Below, one piece after another: positions 17,136 through 26,047 of a DNA stretch of 64,000 nucleotides. Every line of letters begins with the position of its first letter. The first letter of the stretch is position 1. The position numbers and the translations under genes are program-made. The notes beneath the pieces were generated by a model. The model ran no database searches. It had not been told where the DNA came from and worked only from the letters and a program-made list of their open reading frames with translations. Origin of the DNA: DAOSEC01 sp035362935. Its GTDB lineage: Bacteria > Bacillota_I > Bacilli_A > ML615J-28 > CAG-313. The stretch lies in NCBI GenBank assembly GCA_035362935.1, contig DAOSEC010000004.1, positions 1 to 64,000 of the forward strand. Direction: 5' to 3'.

Positions 17136-18935
17136 CTAACTAGACGATTGAAGTCTATTTTTTAATGCTTCTAGTTCATCCCAAAGTTTTTTTGGAATAC
17201 GATTTCCTAATCCTTTGTAATAGGTTTCAACTGAATTTACTTCATTTAACCATTCATTTTTATCTATATTAAATAACTCATTCATTGCTTGATTCGAAAT
17301 TGTTAAATTGTTAACATCAAGTGCATTCTTTGATGGTACTTTTCCAATGGCAGTAATATCAAAGTTGGTAGCATTGTCTGTTTGTTCAAAAATCCATTTT
17401 AACACTCTGCTATTGTCACCAAATCCTGGCCACAGCCATCTTCCATCTTTATCTTTACGGAACCAATTCACATAAAATATTTTTGGTAATTTACTTTCAT
17501 CCGTTTGATGTTTCATATTTAACCAATGATTTAAATAGTCCCCCACATGGTATCCCATAAAAGGTAGCATCGCAAAAGGGTCACGTCTTACTTGACCGAT
17601 TTGATCTGATATGGTGGCGGCTGTTATTTCACTACCCATAATGGATCCCATAAATACACCGTGTTGCCAACTCAAACTTTCATGAACTAGTGGAATAGTG
17701 GTTGGTCTTCTTCCTCCGATTAAGATTGCAGAAATAGGTACACCAGCTTCAGATTCCCACTCATCAGATATGACTGGACATTGACTTGCCGGGGCAGTAA
17801 AGCGAGCATTTGGATGTGCTGCTGGTTCAGTTGATCCTTTGTACCAGTCTCTTCCTTTCCAGTCAATTAAATGATCTGGCGCTGGTGTTCCGATACCTTC
17901 CCACCAAACATCTCCATCATCGGTTAATGCTACATTAGTAAAGATTGTATTGGTTTCAATACTTTTCATCGCACTAGGGTTAGAGTGATAGGATGTTCCA
18001 GGCGCTACACCAAAAAATCCAGCTTCTGGATTGATTGCATACAAACGACCATCTTTCCCTATTTTCATCCAAGCAATATCATCTCCGATGGTTTCAACTT
18101 TCCATCCTGGCAAGGTTGGAACTAACATTGCTAAATTGGTTTTTCCACAAGCACTTGGGAAAGCACCTGTCATATATTTAACTTTTCCTTCTGGATTCGT
18201 TATCTTCAAAATGAGCATATGCTCAGCCATCCAGCCTTCGTCTCTTGCGATAACTGATGCAATTCGTAAAGCAAAACATTTTTTTCCTAATAATGCATTT
18301 CCACCATATCCAGACCCGTATGACCAAATCATGCGTTCCTCTGGAAAATGACTAATATATTTTTGATCTAGGGGGGCACAAGGCCAAGCAACATCTACTT
18401 GATTGTTTGCAAGTGGGTACCCAACAGAATGTAAACATGGCACAAACTCACCATCATCACCTAATTTTTCTAAAACCTTGTTTCCAATACGTGTCATGAT
18501 TCGCATATTCACAACAACATATGGGCTATCTGTGATTTCAATCCCAATCTTTGCGATTGGAGAATCAATTGGTCCCATGGAAAATGGGATAATGTACATA
18601 GTTCTTCCTACCATAGACCCATCATAAAGTGATTTCATAGTTGTTTTTAACTCGATTGGATCAATCCAATTGTTCGTAGGTCCTGCATCCTCTTTTGTTT
18701 TTGAAGCAATAAATGTGCGGTTTTCTACTCGAGCAACATCCGAAGGGTGGCTACGGAATAAATAGCAACCTGGTCTTTTTTCTTGGTTTAATTTGATTGC
18801 TGACCCGTCTTGAACCATCCGGTCTAATAGTTTTTGATTTTCTTCGATAGAACCATCACACCAAACAACATTGTTTGGTTTACAAAGTTCAATCATCTCA
18901 TTGATCCAGGCGATCAGTTTTTGATTTTGAATCAT
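17136..18935 (-). CDS. pckG: Phosphoenolpyruvate carboxykinase, GTP-type
   Basis: About 599 residues, the GTP-dependent class (ATP-type enzymes are ~530 and lack these motifs). FPSACGKTNLAMLVPTLPGW contains the phosphate loop with the reactive Cys; IGDDIAWMK is the metal-binding motif; NWFRKDKDGRWLWPGFGDN and FGVAPGT are also diagnostic. It interconverts oxaloacetate plus GTP with PEP, CO2 and GDP, linking C4 acids to gluconeogenesis or the reverse. AAGGGAG lies 8 bp before ATG 18935; an upstream TTG adds six residues but lacks a separate ribosome site. Confidence 0.95.
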   Translation of the reverse strand: MIQNQKLIAWINEMIELCKPNNVVWCDGSIEENQKLLDRMVQDGSAIKLNQEKRPGCYLFRSHPSDVARVENRTFIASKTKEDAGPTNNWIDPIELKTTMKSLYDGSMVGRTMYIIPFSMGPIDSPIAKIGIEITDSPYVVVNMRIMTRIGNKVLEKLGDDGEFVPCLHSVGYPLANNQVDVAWPCAPLDQKYISHFPEERMIWSYGSGYGGNALLGKKCFALRIASVIARDEGWMAEHMLILKITNPEGKVKYMTGAFPSACGKTNLAMLVPTLPGWKVETIGDDIAWMKIGKDGRLYAINPEAGFFGVAPGTSYHSNPSAMKSIETNTIFTNVALTDDGDVWWEGIGTPAPDHLIDWKGRDWYKGSTEPAAHPNARFTAPASQCPVISDEWESEAGVPISAILIGGRRPTTIPLVHESLSWQHGVFMGSIMGSEITAATISDQIGQVRRDPFAMLPFMGYHVGDYLNHWLNMKHQTDESKLPKIFYVNWFRKDKDGRWLWPGFGDNSRVLKWIFEQTDNATNFDITAIGKVPSKNALDVNNLTISNQAMNELFNIDKNEWLNEVNSVETYYKGLGNRIPKKLWDELEALKNRLQSSS

Positions 18936-18972
18936 TTTGGATACTCCCTTCAATCCTTTTTACGATGCTTTT

Positions 18973-18981
18973 ATTATATCA
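18973..18981 (-). promoter_or_regulatory. Extended -10 promoter of pckG
   Basis: On the minus strand TGATATAAT lies about 38 bp upstream of the pckG start, with no good -35. It belongs to the TGn-type promoters common in this window. Confidence 0.6.
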
Positions 18982-19023
18982 TACATAAACCAAATATTGT
19001 AGTTTAATTTGACCGACAGAAAG

Positions 19024-19045
19024 AAAAAAGACCGCATGGCGGTCT
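19024..19045 (-). terminator. Terminator of the gnd-zwf-cyclase operon
   Basis: AGACCGC (19029-19035) and GCGGTCT (19039-19045) form a 7-bp GC-rich stem with a 3-base loop. The minus strand continues into a run of T. The hairpin overlaps the cyclase stop codon. Confidence 0.85.
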
Positions 19046-19667
19046 ACTTTTCTTCTATTAAAACTGCTCTTACAGGAAGAGCTTCTACATTTATGATGTT
19101 AATTGGTAAACATATCAACTGGTATGTTCCTTCTAAAACGTTCTTCAAACGCAATCCCTCAAGTATGACTATATTTTTAGAGAGTAGTGCAGTATGCGTT
19201 TCGTGATTTGGTTGGCTACGTTCGATTCCGAGTGCATCAATACCAACTCCTCGAACTTGCTTACTCACTAAAAAGTTAGCTCCTGATTCACTTAAATATA
19301 CAAACTCATAATCAAACCCTTCAACATTGCTATTTCGAGTCTTAAATAGAACAAAATCATTTTCATTGATTTCCAAACTCTCAATATCTTCTTTTGTTAT
19401 CGAGTTCTTCAAATTTGACAAATCAAACACTTTACAAGGGCCAATATACTGTTTCAAATCATGATTGGTTGAATTTTGACCACCTTGAATTCCGTGCAAC
19501 GGAAAATCCACATGAGTTCCTGTATGAAGGTTCATCCATATGCTAGATTCATACATTGATGAATTATTATAGTTTCTTAAATTTTCAATTTTGGGTCTGT
19601 TTTCTACTTTGTCTTTATAAACTGTCATATTATGAGTAATCGGCATGCTGATATCTATAATTCTCAT
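19044..19667 (-). CDS. Cyclase-family metal-dependent hydrolase (kynurenine formamidase-like fold)
   Basis: 207 residues of the cyclase family. The metal motif H-x-G-T-H-x-D-x-P-x-H is present as LHTGTHVDFPLH, with a second HETHTALL near the C terminus. Members hydrolyse formamides, cyclic amides or lactone-like bonds. It is the last gene of an operon with gnd and zwf, overlapping zwf by 4 bp. No gene for 6-phosphogluconolactonase is present in the operon, so this hydrolase may fill that step (hypothesis only). No other kynurenine pathway gene is visible. Confidence 0.82.
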   Translation of the reverse strand: MRIIDISMPITHNMTVYKDKVENRPKIENLRNYNNSSMYESSIWMNLHTGTHVDFPLHGIQGGQNSTNHDLKQYIGPCKVFDLSNLKNSITKEDIESLEINENDFVLFKTRNSNVEGFDYEFVYLSESGANFLVSKQVRGVGIDALGIERSQPNHETHTALLSKNIVILEGLRLKNVLEGTYQLICLPINIINVEALPVRAVLIEEK

Positions 19668-21058
19668 TCAAATTTCACCCCATATTCTTTTTCGATGATA
19701 TTGGCTAATTCTTGGTATGTTTCGTATAGAATGAGTGATTTTTGTTCTAGATTTGATTTTGTTTTAATATCATCAATAAACTTCCACGATGTTTCAATTT
19801 CATCCCATCTCGTAAACTGTATTGTGTTTCCTTCAATCATATCTAGTATCAATCTTTCATAAGCTTCTGGTAAATTGCCAATTGCTTGACAACTATGGCA
19901 ATAATCCATCACAGTTGGTGCTACGTCCATCTGTAATCCTGGTAGTTTCGTGTTAATTTGAAACGATATCCCATCATTTGGCGCAACACGGATAATTAAC
20001 TGATTTTTCATAATACTTCCAGGTTTCCATTTTTTGTAAGCACTTGAATTATCCTTAAAGGTGATTACGATCTCAGATTTTTTCTCATCAAGTTTTTTTC
20101 CAGTTATTAAATAAAAAGGTACTCCACTCCATCGTTCGTTATCAATTTTTGCTTTTATAAATACAAATGTCTCTGTACTAGAGTTTTGTTTTACATTTTT
20201 TTCTTGTAAATAACCTTTGTACTGACCAATAATAATATTGTTTAAATCCATTGGACAACAAGATAATTTGTCGATTACTTTTACTTTTTCATCTCGTAAT
20301 TCATCTGTGTCAAAATTCATAGGTGGTTCCATTGCTATTAGACTAATCATTTGCATCATATGACTTTGGACCATATCACGCAACGCCCCAGCAGCATCAT
20401 AGTATTCACCTCTTGATAAAATTCCTTCAGTCTCTTTTACAACGATTTTAACAGATTCAATTCCTTTGTTACTCCAAATATCTTCAAATACTCGGTTCGC
20501 AAATCGAACAACCAATATATTTCGAATCATTTCTTTACCTAAATAGTGATCAATTCGATATATCTGTGACTCGTCAAAATATTGGTTCATCAATTCATTG
20601 TACATTTTCGCTGAAGAAAGATCTTCTCCAAATGGTTTTTCAAATATTACTCGACTTATTCCATCATTCCTTGATACCAGTCCAGCATCACTAATCCCTT
20701 TAGCAATGATTGGGAAAAAATTAGGAGCTGTAGAGAGGTAAAATATTTTTGCATCTAATTTTGGTGCGCAATTTTGCTTGATATATTCATTCAAAATTGT
20801 ATAATCATTGGAATTTGTGATTTCCATCTTATAGTACAGCAGTATATCACCCAACACATCCCAATTGACACTCCCGTTTACTCTTGATCTGGCATCTTCA
20901 ATGTAGGATTCTGTTGTAAAATCCTTTCGCCCAATGCAAATAATCTTAGTGTCCTCAGGTAAACGATTTTGAATTTTCAAATGATAAAGCGCTGGTAGTA
21001 ATTTTTTATACATCAAATTACCTGTTGCACCAAATATTGTAAATAATACGTGTTTCAT
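19664..21058 (-). CDS. zwf: Glucose-6-phosphate 1-dehydrogenase
   Basis: 464 residues, slightly shorter than the ~490 usual. It oxidises glucose-6-phosphate to 6-phosphoglucono-lactone with reduction of NADP. The cofactor loop FGATGNLMYKKLLPALY is N-terminal; the substrate and catalytic signature RIDHYLGKE is intact, and EKPFGEDLSSA is also present. It lies 6 bp after gnd and overlaps the cyclase gene by 4 bp. With gnd it forms the oxidative pentose phosphate branch and would supply NADPH, which NfnAB encoded just upstream can exchange. Confidence 0.95.
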   Translation of the reverse strand: MKHVLFTIFGATGNLMYKKLLPALYHLKIQNRLPEDTKIICIGRKDFTTESYIEDARSRVNGSVNWDVLGDILLYYKMEITNSNDYTILNEYIKQNCAPKLDAKIFYLSTAPNFFPIIAKGISDAGLVSRNDGISRVIFEKPFGEDLSSAKMYNELMNQYFDESQIYRIDHYLGKEMIRNILVVRFANRVFEDIWSNKGIESVKIVVKETEGILSRGEYYDAAGALRDMVQSHMMQMISLIAMEPPMNFDTDELRDEKVKVIDKLSCCPMDLNNIIIGQYKGYLQEKNVKQNSSTETFVFIKAKIDNERWSGVPFYLITGKKLDEKKSEIVITFKDNSSAYKKWKPGSIMKNQLIIRVAPNDGISFQINTKLPGLQMDVAPTVMDYCHSCQAIGNLPEAYERLILDMIEGNTIQFTRWDEIETSWKFIDDIKTKSNLEQKSLILYETYQELANIIEKEYGVKFE

Positions 21059-21064
21059 AACAGC

Positions 21065-21961
21065 CTACTTTTTATATACTGCGTGTCCGCCAAATTCATT
21101 GCGCATAGCAGCCACTACTTTTTCTGAAAACTTGAGTTGATCTTTTGACTTATATCTTGCAAATAGTGCACTCGTGATGACAGGAATAGAAACTTTCAAA
21201 CGAAATGCTTCTTCAATGGTCCATTGACCTTCCCCTGAATCATCAACCATACCTTGAATTGCATTTAAATTGGAGTCTTTAGAGAATGCATTTTGCACAT
21301 CATTCATCAATGAACTTTCGATAATAGATCCATGATTCCATACTTTTGCTACTTGGGCGTAGTCAATATCAAATTGACTCGCGCGAAGTACATCAAATCC
21401 TTCACCAATTGCTTGCATCATTCCATATTCAATACCATTATGAACCATTTTTACAAAGTGCCCAGCACCAGGTGCACCAAAATATCCAAAACCATCTTCC
21501 ACTGAAATAGCTTTGAATAATGGAGAAAGTTCATCTACAATTGCTTTTTCTCCTCCAACCATCGTACAGGCTCCATAGCGAGCACCGCTCGTACCACCAC
21601 TAGTTCCCGCATCTACATAATGAATACCCGCTTGTTTTAATTCTTGAAATCTACGAATGGTATCTTGATAAAACGAATTCCCACCGTCAATGACAATATC
21701 ATTCTTGTTTAAGTATGGTAATATTTGACCAATCATATCATCCACTGTTTTTCCAGATGGAATCATTAGCCAAACAATTTTTCGATTGTCTAATTTTTCG
21801 AACAATTCATCAAGCGAATACGCTCCAGTAACTCCTTCGTTAACAATTCGATCAATTGATTCTTTAGATCTATTGTATGCAACAACAGATACTCCCTTAT
21901 CTTTCATGTTGAGTGCTAAGTTGAAGCCCATTTTTCCTAATCCTATTAATCCTATTTTCAT
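21065..21961 (-). CDS. gnd: 6-phosphogluconate dehydrogenase (decarboxylating), short type
   Basis: About 298 residues, the short YqeC-like type rather than the ~470-residue classical enzyme. GLIGLGKMGFNLALNM is the dinucleotide loop; Arg after the second strand (AYNRSKE) suggests NADP(H). Substrate motifs DAGTSGGTSGARYGACTMVGG and GHFVKMVHNGIEYGMMQ include the catalytic Lys. It gives ribulose-5-phosphate and CO2. AAGGAG fits ATG 21961 (7-bp spacing) better than ATG 21967. It is the first gene of gnd-zwf-cyclase. Confidence 0.92.
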   Translation of the reverse strand: MKIGLIGLGKMGFNLALNMKDKGVSVVAYNRSKESIDRIVNEGVTGAYSLDELFEKLDNRKIVWLMIPSGKTVDDMIGQILPYLNKNDIVIDGGNSFYQDTIRRFQELKQAGIHYVDAGTSGGTSGARYGACTMVGGEKAIVDELSPLFKAISVEDGFGYFGAPGAGHFVKMVHNGIEYGMMQAIGEGFDVLRASQFDIDYAQVAKVWNHGSIIESSLMNDVQNAFSKDSNLNAIQGMVDDSGEGQWTIEEAFRLKVSIPVITSALFARYKSKDQLKFSEKVVAAMRNEFGGHAVYKK

Positions 21962-21992
21962 ATACATTCTCCTTTTTGGTTTATTACGAATT

Positions 21993-22001
21993 ATTATAAC
22001 A
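21993..22001 (-). promoter_or_regulatory. Extended -10 promoter of gnd-zwf
   Basis: TGTTATAAT on the minus strand about 32 bp before gnd; the -35 is poor. Confidence 0.55.
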
Positions 22002-22042
22002 TAAATTTGTAATTATGTTGGTATGATTTGCCTATTAACAAA

Positions 22043-22073
22043 ATGTAGTCAACAAGCATTATGTTGACTACAT
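22043..22073 (-). terminator. Terminator of nfnAB
   Basis: A perfect 12-bp stem (ATGTAGTCAACA with its complement, 7-base loop) begins 6 bp after the nfnB stop and runs into TTTTGTT on the minus strand. It separates nfnAB from gnd-zwf. Confidence 0.82.
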
Positions 22074-22078
22074 GTTGA

Positions 22079-23470
22079 TTATATTGCTTTTTGAATTTTG
22101 TTATGAATAGCCTCAGCTGATTTTTTTCCAGCACCCATTGCCAAAATAACGGTTGCCGCTCCAGTTACGGCATCACCTCCAGCATACACATGATCTTTGG
22201 TAGTTAGACCATACTCATTTTGTGTTACAATACATCCCCATTTGTCTGTGTTAAGACCTGGAGTTGTCGATGTGATCAGTGGGTTTGGTGTGGTACCTAT
22301 GGCCATAATTACGGAATCTACTTCAATAACAATATTAGAATTTGGTTGTTCTATCGGTCTTCTTCGACCAGACTCATCTGGTTCACCTAGTACCATTTCG
22401 GAACATTCAATTGACTGAACATATCCTCTTTCATTTCCTATGATTTCTTTAGGATTTGTTAAAACTTTAAAAATGATCCCTTCTTCAACTGCGTGTTCAA
22501 TTTCTTCATGACGAGCAGGCAACTCTTTCATAGAGCGCCGATAAATAATGTATACTTCTTCTGCTCCTAAACGCTTGGCACATCTAGCAGCATCCATTGC
22601 TACATTCCCACCACCAACAACTGCTACACGTTTCGCAATTTGAATAGGAGTTGCACTTGACTCATGATATGCTTTCATCAAATTAACACGTGTTAAAAAT
22701 TCATTTGCTGAGAAGACACCATTTAAAGTTTCCCCAGGAATTCCCATAAACTTTGGAAGTCCTGCACCAGTTCCAACAAAAACAGCTTCAAATCCTTCTT
22801 CAAACAACTCATCTATCGTTAACGTTTTTCCAATGATCATATTGGTTTGAATGTTAACACCTAGTTTTTTTAGCGTCAATATTTCTTTACTTACAATGTC
22901 TTTTGGCAATCGAAACTCTGGTATTCCATAAACCAACACTCCACCTGCTAAGTGCAGTGCCTCAAAAATAGTTACCTGATATCCCAATTTTGCTAAATCG
23001 CCAGCACAAGTAAGTCCAGCTGGACCAGCACCAACGACAGCTACTTTATGACCATTTGATTTTGGAACTTCAACTTCTTCTTTGCCATTTGCAAAATGAT
23101 AATCTGCTACAAATCGTTCAAGTCTTCCTATACCAACTGGTTCTCCTTTGATTCCTCGCACACACACTTCTTCACATTGCGTCTCTTGAGGACATACTCT
23201 ACCACAAACAGCTGGTAGCGAACTTGATTGATGTATGATTTGATAGGCTTCTTCCATCTTTCCTTCAGTGACTTTTTTAATGAATCCCGGAATGTCAATC
23301 GCAACAGGGCATCCATTGATGCATGGTTTGTGTTTGCATTGAATACATCGGTTGGCTTCATCAATTGCTTGATTGATCTCGTATCCCAGTGCCACTTCAT
23401 TAAAATTATGACTTCTTAATAAGGCGTCTTGTAATGGCATTGGATTCTTTTTTAAAGACATATTAGGCAT
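22079..23470 (-). CDS. nfnB: NfnAB transhydrogenase large subunit (glutamate synthase beta-like)
   Basis: 463 residues. Two [4Fe-4S] cysteine sets are in the N-terminal domain (CIQCKHKPCINGCP and CGRVCPQETQCEEVC), followed by two nucleotide-binding folds (VAVVGAGPAGLTCAGDLA for FAD; VAVVGGGNVAMDAARCA for NADPH). By itself it would be called glutamate synthase small chain, but the partner gene upstream is the NfnA-type subunit and no glutamate synthase large chain is present. NfnAB couples NADH and reduced ferredoxin to NADP reduction by electron bifurcation. It overlaps nfnA by 8 bp. Confidence 0.9.
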   Translation of the reverse strand: MPNMSLKKNPMPLQDALLRSHNFNEVALGYEINQAIDEANRCIQCKHKPCINGCPVAIDIPGFIKKVTEGKMEEAYQIIHQSSSLPAVCGRVCPQETQCEEVCVRGIKGEPVGIGRLERFVADYHFANGKEEVEVPKSNGHKVAVVGAGPAGLTCAGDLAKLGYQVTIFEALHLAGGVLVYGIPEFRLPKDIVSKEILTLKKLGVNIQTNMIIGKTLTIDELFEEGFEAVFVGTGAGLPKFMGIPGETLNGVFSANEFLTRVNLMKAYHESSATPIQIAKRVAVVGGGNVAMDAARCAKRLGAEEVYIIYRRSMKELPARHEEIEHAVEEGIIFKVLTNPKEIIGNERGYVQSIECSEMVLGEPDESGRRRPIEQPNSNIVIEVDSVIMAIGTTPNPLITSTTPGLNTDKWGCIVTQNEYGLTTKDHVYAGGDAVTGAATVILAMGAGKKSAEAIHNKIQKAI

Positions 23471-24311
23471 TCTCTTTGACTCCTTTTAATAAGTTACAAG
23501 TCTCTTCATATTTGTGATGCTCAAATTCTTGATACATTTGATTTCTTCGCATCGCTTCATCAAAATCAACCATATGACCATCAAAATCAGGTCCATCTAC
23601 ACATGCAAATTTTACTTCCTTACCTACAGTAACCCTGCAACCACCACACATACCTGTGCCATCTATCATAATTGGGTTCATACTTACCGTAGTTTTTATA
23701 TTATACTGCTTAGTAAGTAAACTTACATACTTCATCATAATCAAAGGTCCTATCACGAATATTTCATCGTATCGAATACCTTGATCAAACAATTCTTTTA
23801 ACTGGTCTGTGACCAAACCCTTTGTCCCATATGACCCATCATCTGTTCGCATAAACATCTCATGACTAACATTACGAAACTCATCCTCTAGAATAACCAG
23901 ATCTTTGTTTCGAAATCCGATGATAGAGTGAACAATAGTTCCTTGATCAAACAAAGCTTTCGCTGTTGGATATGCAATCGCACATCCTACCCCGCCTCCA
24001 ACAACAGCAACTTTTTTAAGTCCTTCTATCTCGGATGCTTTTCCAAGTGGTCCAACAAAATCTTGTAGTTTGTCACCAACTTCAAGTTGATTTAACAGTT
24101 TTGTTGTTGCTCCTACTACTTGAAAGATGATGGTTATGGTTCCTGTTTGGACATCAGCCTCTGCTATAGTCATTGGAACACGTTCACCTTGTTCATTTAC
24201 TCGTAAGATTACAAACTGACCTGCTTTTGCTTTTTTTGCTATATATGGTGCTTCAATCTTCATCATGGTAACTGTTGGGTTGAGTATTTTCTTGTATTTA
24301 ATTGTATACAT
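23463..24311 (-). CDS. nfnA: NfnAB transhydrogenase small subunit (FAD / [2Fe-2S])
   Basis: About 282 residues, of the ferredoxin-NADP reductase/PyrK-like group. It has an N-terminal FAD-binding barrel (RVPMTIAEAD), an NAD-binding fold (VAVVGGGVGCAIAYPTA) and a C-terminal [2Fe-2S] site in GTGMCGGCRV and FACVDGPDF. Such small subunits hold the bifurcating partner FAD site for NADH. ATG 24311 is preferred; TTG 24317 is possible with AGAGAGG upstream. The order nfnA-nfnB matches known operons. Sulfide dehydrogenase-like naming is an alternative. Confidence 0.88.
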   Translation of the reverse strand: MYTIKYKKILNPTVTMMKIEAPYIAKKAKAGQFVILRVNEQGERVPMTIAEADVQTGTITIIFQVVGATTKLLNQLEVGDKLQDFVGPLGKASEIEGLKKVAVVGGGVGCAIAYPTAKALFDQGTIVHSIIGFRNKDLVILEDEFRNVSHEMFMRTDDGSYGTKGLVTDQLKELFDQGIRYDEIFVIGPLIMMKYVSLLTKQYNIKTTVSMNPIMIDGTGMCGGCRVTVGKEVKFACVDGPDFDGHMVDFDEAMRRNQMYQEFEHHKYEETCNLLKGVKENA

Positions 24312-24344
24312 CAGCAAATGTCCTCTCTAACTTTTCATAAAACT

Positions 24345-24373
24345 ATTATACCACATACCACTTGTCTTCTCAA
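24345..24373 (-). promoter_or_regulatory. Promoter of nfnAB
   Basis: TTGAGA (24368-24373) and TATAAT (24345-24350) are 17 bp apart on the minus strand, with TGG before the -10. It starts a leader of about 25-30 bases. Confidence 0.75.
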
Positions 24374-24377
24374 TATT

Positions 24378-24413
24378 AACTTCAAACTTGACAAACACAC
24401 AAACTTCAAACTG
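24378..24413. repeat. Direct repeat upstream of the nfnAB promoter
   Basis: AACTTCAAACT occurs at 24378-24388 and again at 24402-24412, 24 bp apart (about two helix turns), just upstream of the nfnAB -35. It may be an activator site; it may also be chance. Confidence 0.45.
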
Positions 24414-24420
24414 GAAAATG

Positions 24421-24444
24421 AAAAAGTAGAGCAATGCTCTACTT
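24421..24444 (-). terminator. Terminator of the DUF1801-GDPD operon
   Basis: AAGTAGAGC (24424-24432) pairs with GCTCTACTT (24436-24444) around a 3-base loop; the minus strand then reads TTTTT. It directly follows the GDPD stop. Confidence 0.85.
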
Positions 24445-25482
24445 CTACTCAAAGAATTCATCATATACTTGCTTTAACAAGGTAGGACGATTGGTCATGA
24501 TTCCGTCAGCTCCATTTTTAATTAGCATTCTCATAACATCAGGATCATCTATGGTCCAGTAGTGAACAGCAATATTATGTCTATGTGCAGTTCTAATAAA
24601 GCCTTTATTCGATAGACTCAAACCATATTGACCAGTTGGAACTTGTAAAACTGTGATTGGATCGTTGTAAAACAAAGATATCCCTAATAATTGTAGTACA
24701 TAAAATTTAACAACACCCATTGTTTCTGGCGAATATTTTAGATTTGGATGGCTTGTTTGTTGTAATCGAATCATTTCTTCAAACACTTCTTTATGAAAAG
24801 AAGCAAGTACAATTCGGTCATAGGTATTGAACTCCTCATTTAATTCATCTAATAACTCTATTACTTTGGTTAGAGCTAATAACCCAATTTCTCCAGTTTG
24901 TTTTATTTCAACATTAATTAAATTATTAGGAAATGCCTTAATTAATTCTTCTAAGGTAGTTGATAAAAATTTTGTGGAATGTCTTGGAGTCACTCCTGTC
25001 GGATAGCTAACATCTAGTGGAGTAACCGTTTCACCTAAATAGTTTTTATATTGAATGAACTCCCCAGATACATTAAATCCGTTTGAATTGGGGCTTACTT
25101 GATTGTGATATGAAAAATCAACTTCATTTTGAATTAAATCTGAGTAATTGATTTCAATCACTGGTGCATATTGTAATGTAGTTTTACGATCTAGGGTCGT
25201 ATCGTGCGTTAAAATAATAATACCATCTTTTGTAAGACTTACATCTGTTTCCATCATAACATTGGAATCAACGCTATAGGCATGATAGAATGCTTCTAAT
25301 GTGTTATCCGGAAATTCCAAATTACCTCCACCATGTGCAATTAGAATAGGTCTAGTACCAGACTCTATCATCAATGGATTTGTACCTCTAACGCTTTGTG
25401 GTCTAGGAGCAACAAAAAGAATTGACCAAACCAGTGCTATGCTCCCGAAAATGATTAGTAATTTCAGTAATTTTTTATTCAT
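24445..25482 (-). CDS. Glycerophosphodiester phosphodiesterase family protein, membrane-anchored
   Basis: About 345 residues with an N-terminal hydrophobic anchor (LLKLLIIFGSIALVWSILFV), so the enzyme domain is likely extracellular. GDPD motifs are LIAHGGGNLEFPDNTLEAFY, METDVSLTKDG and LTHDTTLDRKT; the C terminus has YWTIDDPDVMRML and GADGIMTNRP. The usual HRG reads HGG here, a variant in the first catalytic motif. About 60 residues are inserted before the INVEIK strand. It probably hydrolyses glycerophosphodiesters from lipids or wall polymers. ATG 25482 has AAGGAGA upstream and overlaps the previous gene by 8 bp. Confidence 0.86.
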   Translation of the reverse strand: MNKKLLKLLIIFGSIALVWSILFVAPRPQSVRGTNPLMIESGTRPILIAHGGGNLEFPDNTLEAFYHAYSVDSNVMMETDVSLTKDGIIILTHDTTLDRKTTLQYAPVIEINYSDLIQNEVDFSYHNQVSPNSNGFNVSGEFIQYKNYLGETVTPLDVSYPTGVTPRHSTKFLSTTLEELIKAFPNNLINVEIKQTGEIGLLALTKVIELLDELNEEFNTYDRIVLASFHKEVFEEMIRLQQTSHPNLKYSPETMGVVKFYVLQLLGISLFYNDPITVLQVPTGQYGLSLSNKGFIRTAHRHNIAVHYWTIDDPDVMRMLIKNGADGIMTNRPTLLKQVYDEFFE

Positions 25483-25945
25483 TGACTTTCTCCTTTTTTC
25501 TTGATGACTCATAAAGAGTAATAACATCTTGGACTGTTAATTTTTTGGATAATTCTGAGATTAAATCAAATGGTATGTCTGCTTCTTTTTTGAAACGGAT
25601 GCAACTTTTCCCCATATCAAGGCGTTTGGAAGAAAACTTAGTATACTCCTCTCGAAACCACGCAAGTAATTCTGGTATTGCATAGATACCCATATGATAT
25701 AGCGATACTGATTGCTTACAATCAGCAATCCCTATGTGAGTGAGCCCTACAGTTGGATTTGCATGGTACCCTTTTGGATAAACGGAATGTGGAACCTCGT
25801 ACACTATCATACCATATCTCATTAATTCCACAAATCCATCGGGTAATGTTCTTCTTATGGCTTCTAAAATGCGTTCGATGATTATTTTACGTTCTTCCGT
25901 TAATTGATTTAGATATTCATTAACAGTTAGTGCTGTACTTCTCAT
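25475..25945 (-). CDS. DUF1801-family protein
   Basis: About 156 residues. It resembles the DUF1801/YdhG group: TVNEYLNQLTEERKIIIERILEAI at the N terminus, an FVELMRYGM strand, IADCKQSVSLYHMG in the middle, and GKSCIRFKKEADIPFDLI near the end. A frataxin-like fold and iron chaperone role have been proposed for some members; nothing here tests that. GGGGGT before ATG 25945 sets the start. It forms a two-gene operon with the phosphodiesterase. Confidence 0.75.
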   Translation of the reverse strand: MRSTALTVNEYLNQLTEERKIIIERILEAIRRTLPDGFVELMRYGMIVYEVPHSVYPKGYHANPTVGLTHIGIADCKQSVSLYHMGIYAIPELLAWFREEYTKFSSKRLDMGKSCIRFKKEADIPFDLISELSKKLTVQDVITLYESSRKKEKVNE

Positions 25946-26016
25946 ATGCTTACCCCCATTCATAAATTGACCTAATTATACTATATTTTGGTTCTATTTC
26001 CAATTGTTTATATAAC

Positions 26017-26043
26017 AAAAAGGATGCGTAGCAGTGCATCCTT
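26017..26043 (-). terminator. Terminator of lrgAB
   Basis: AAGGATGC (26020-26027) pairs with GCATCCTT (26036-26043) with an 8-base loop; the minus strand continues TTTTG. It begins 4 bp after the lrgB stop. Confidence 0.82.
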
Positions 26044-26047
26044 CATT

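Noticed and set aside
23463..24311. Dihydroorotate dehydrogenase electron transfer subunit PyrK
   Set aside because: No pyrD nearby; coupling to the two-[4Fe-4S] GltD-like partner with 8-bp overlap matches NfnAB.
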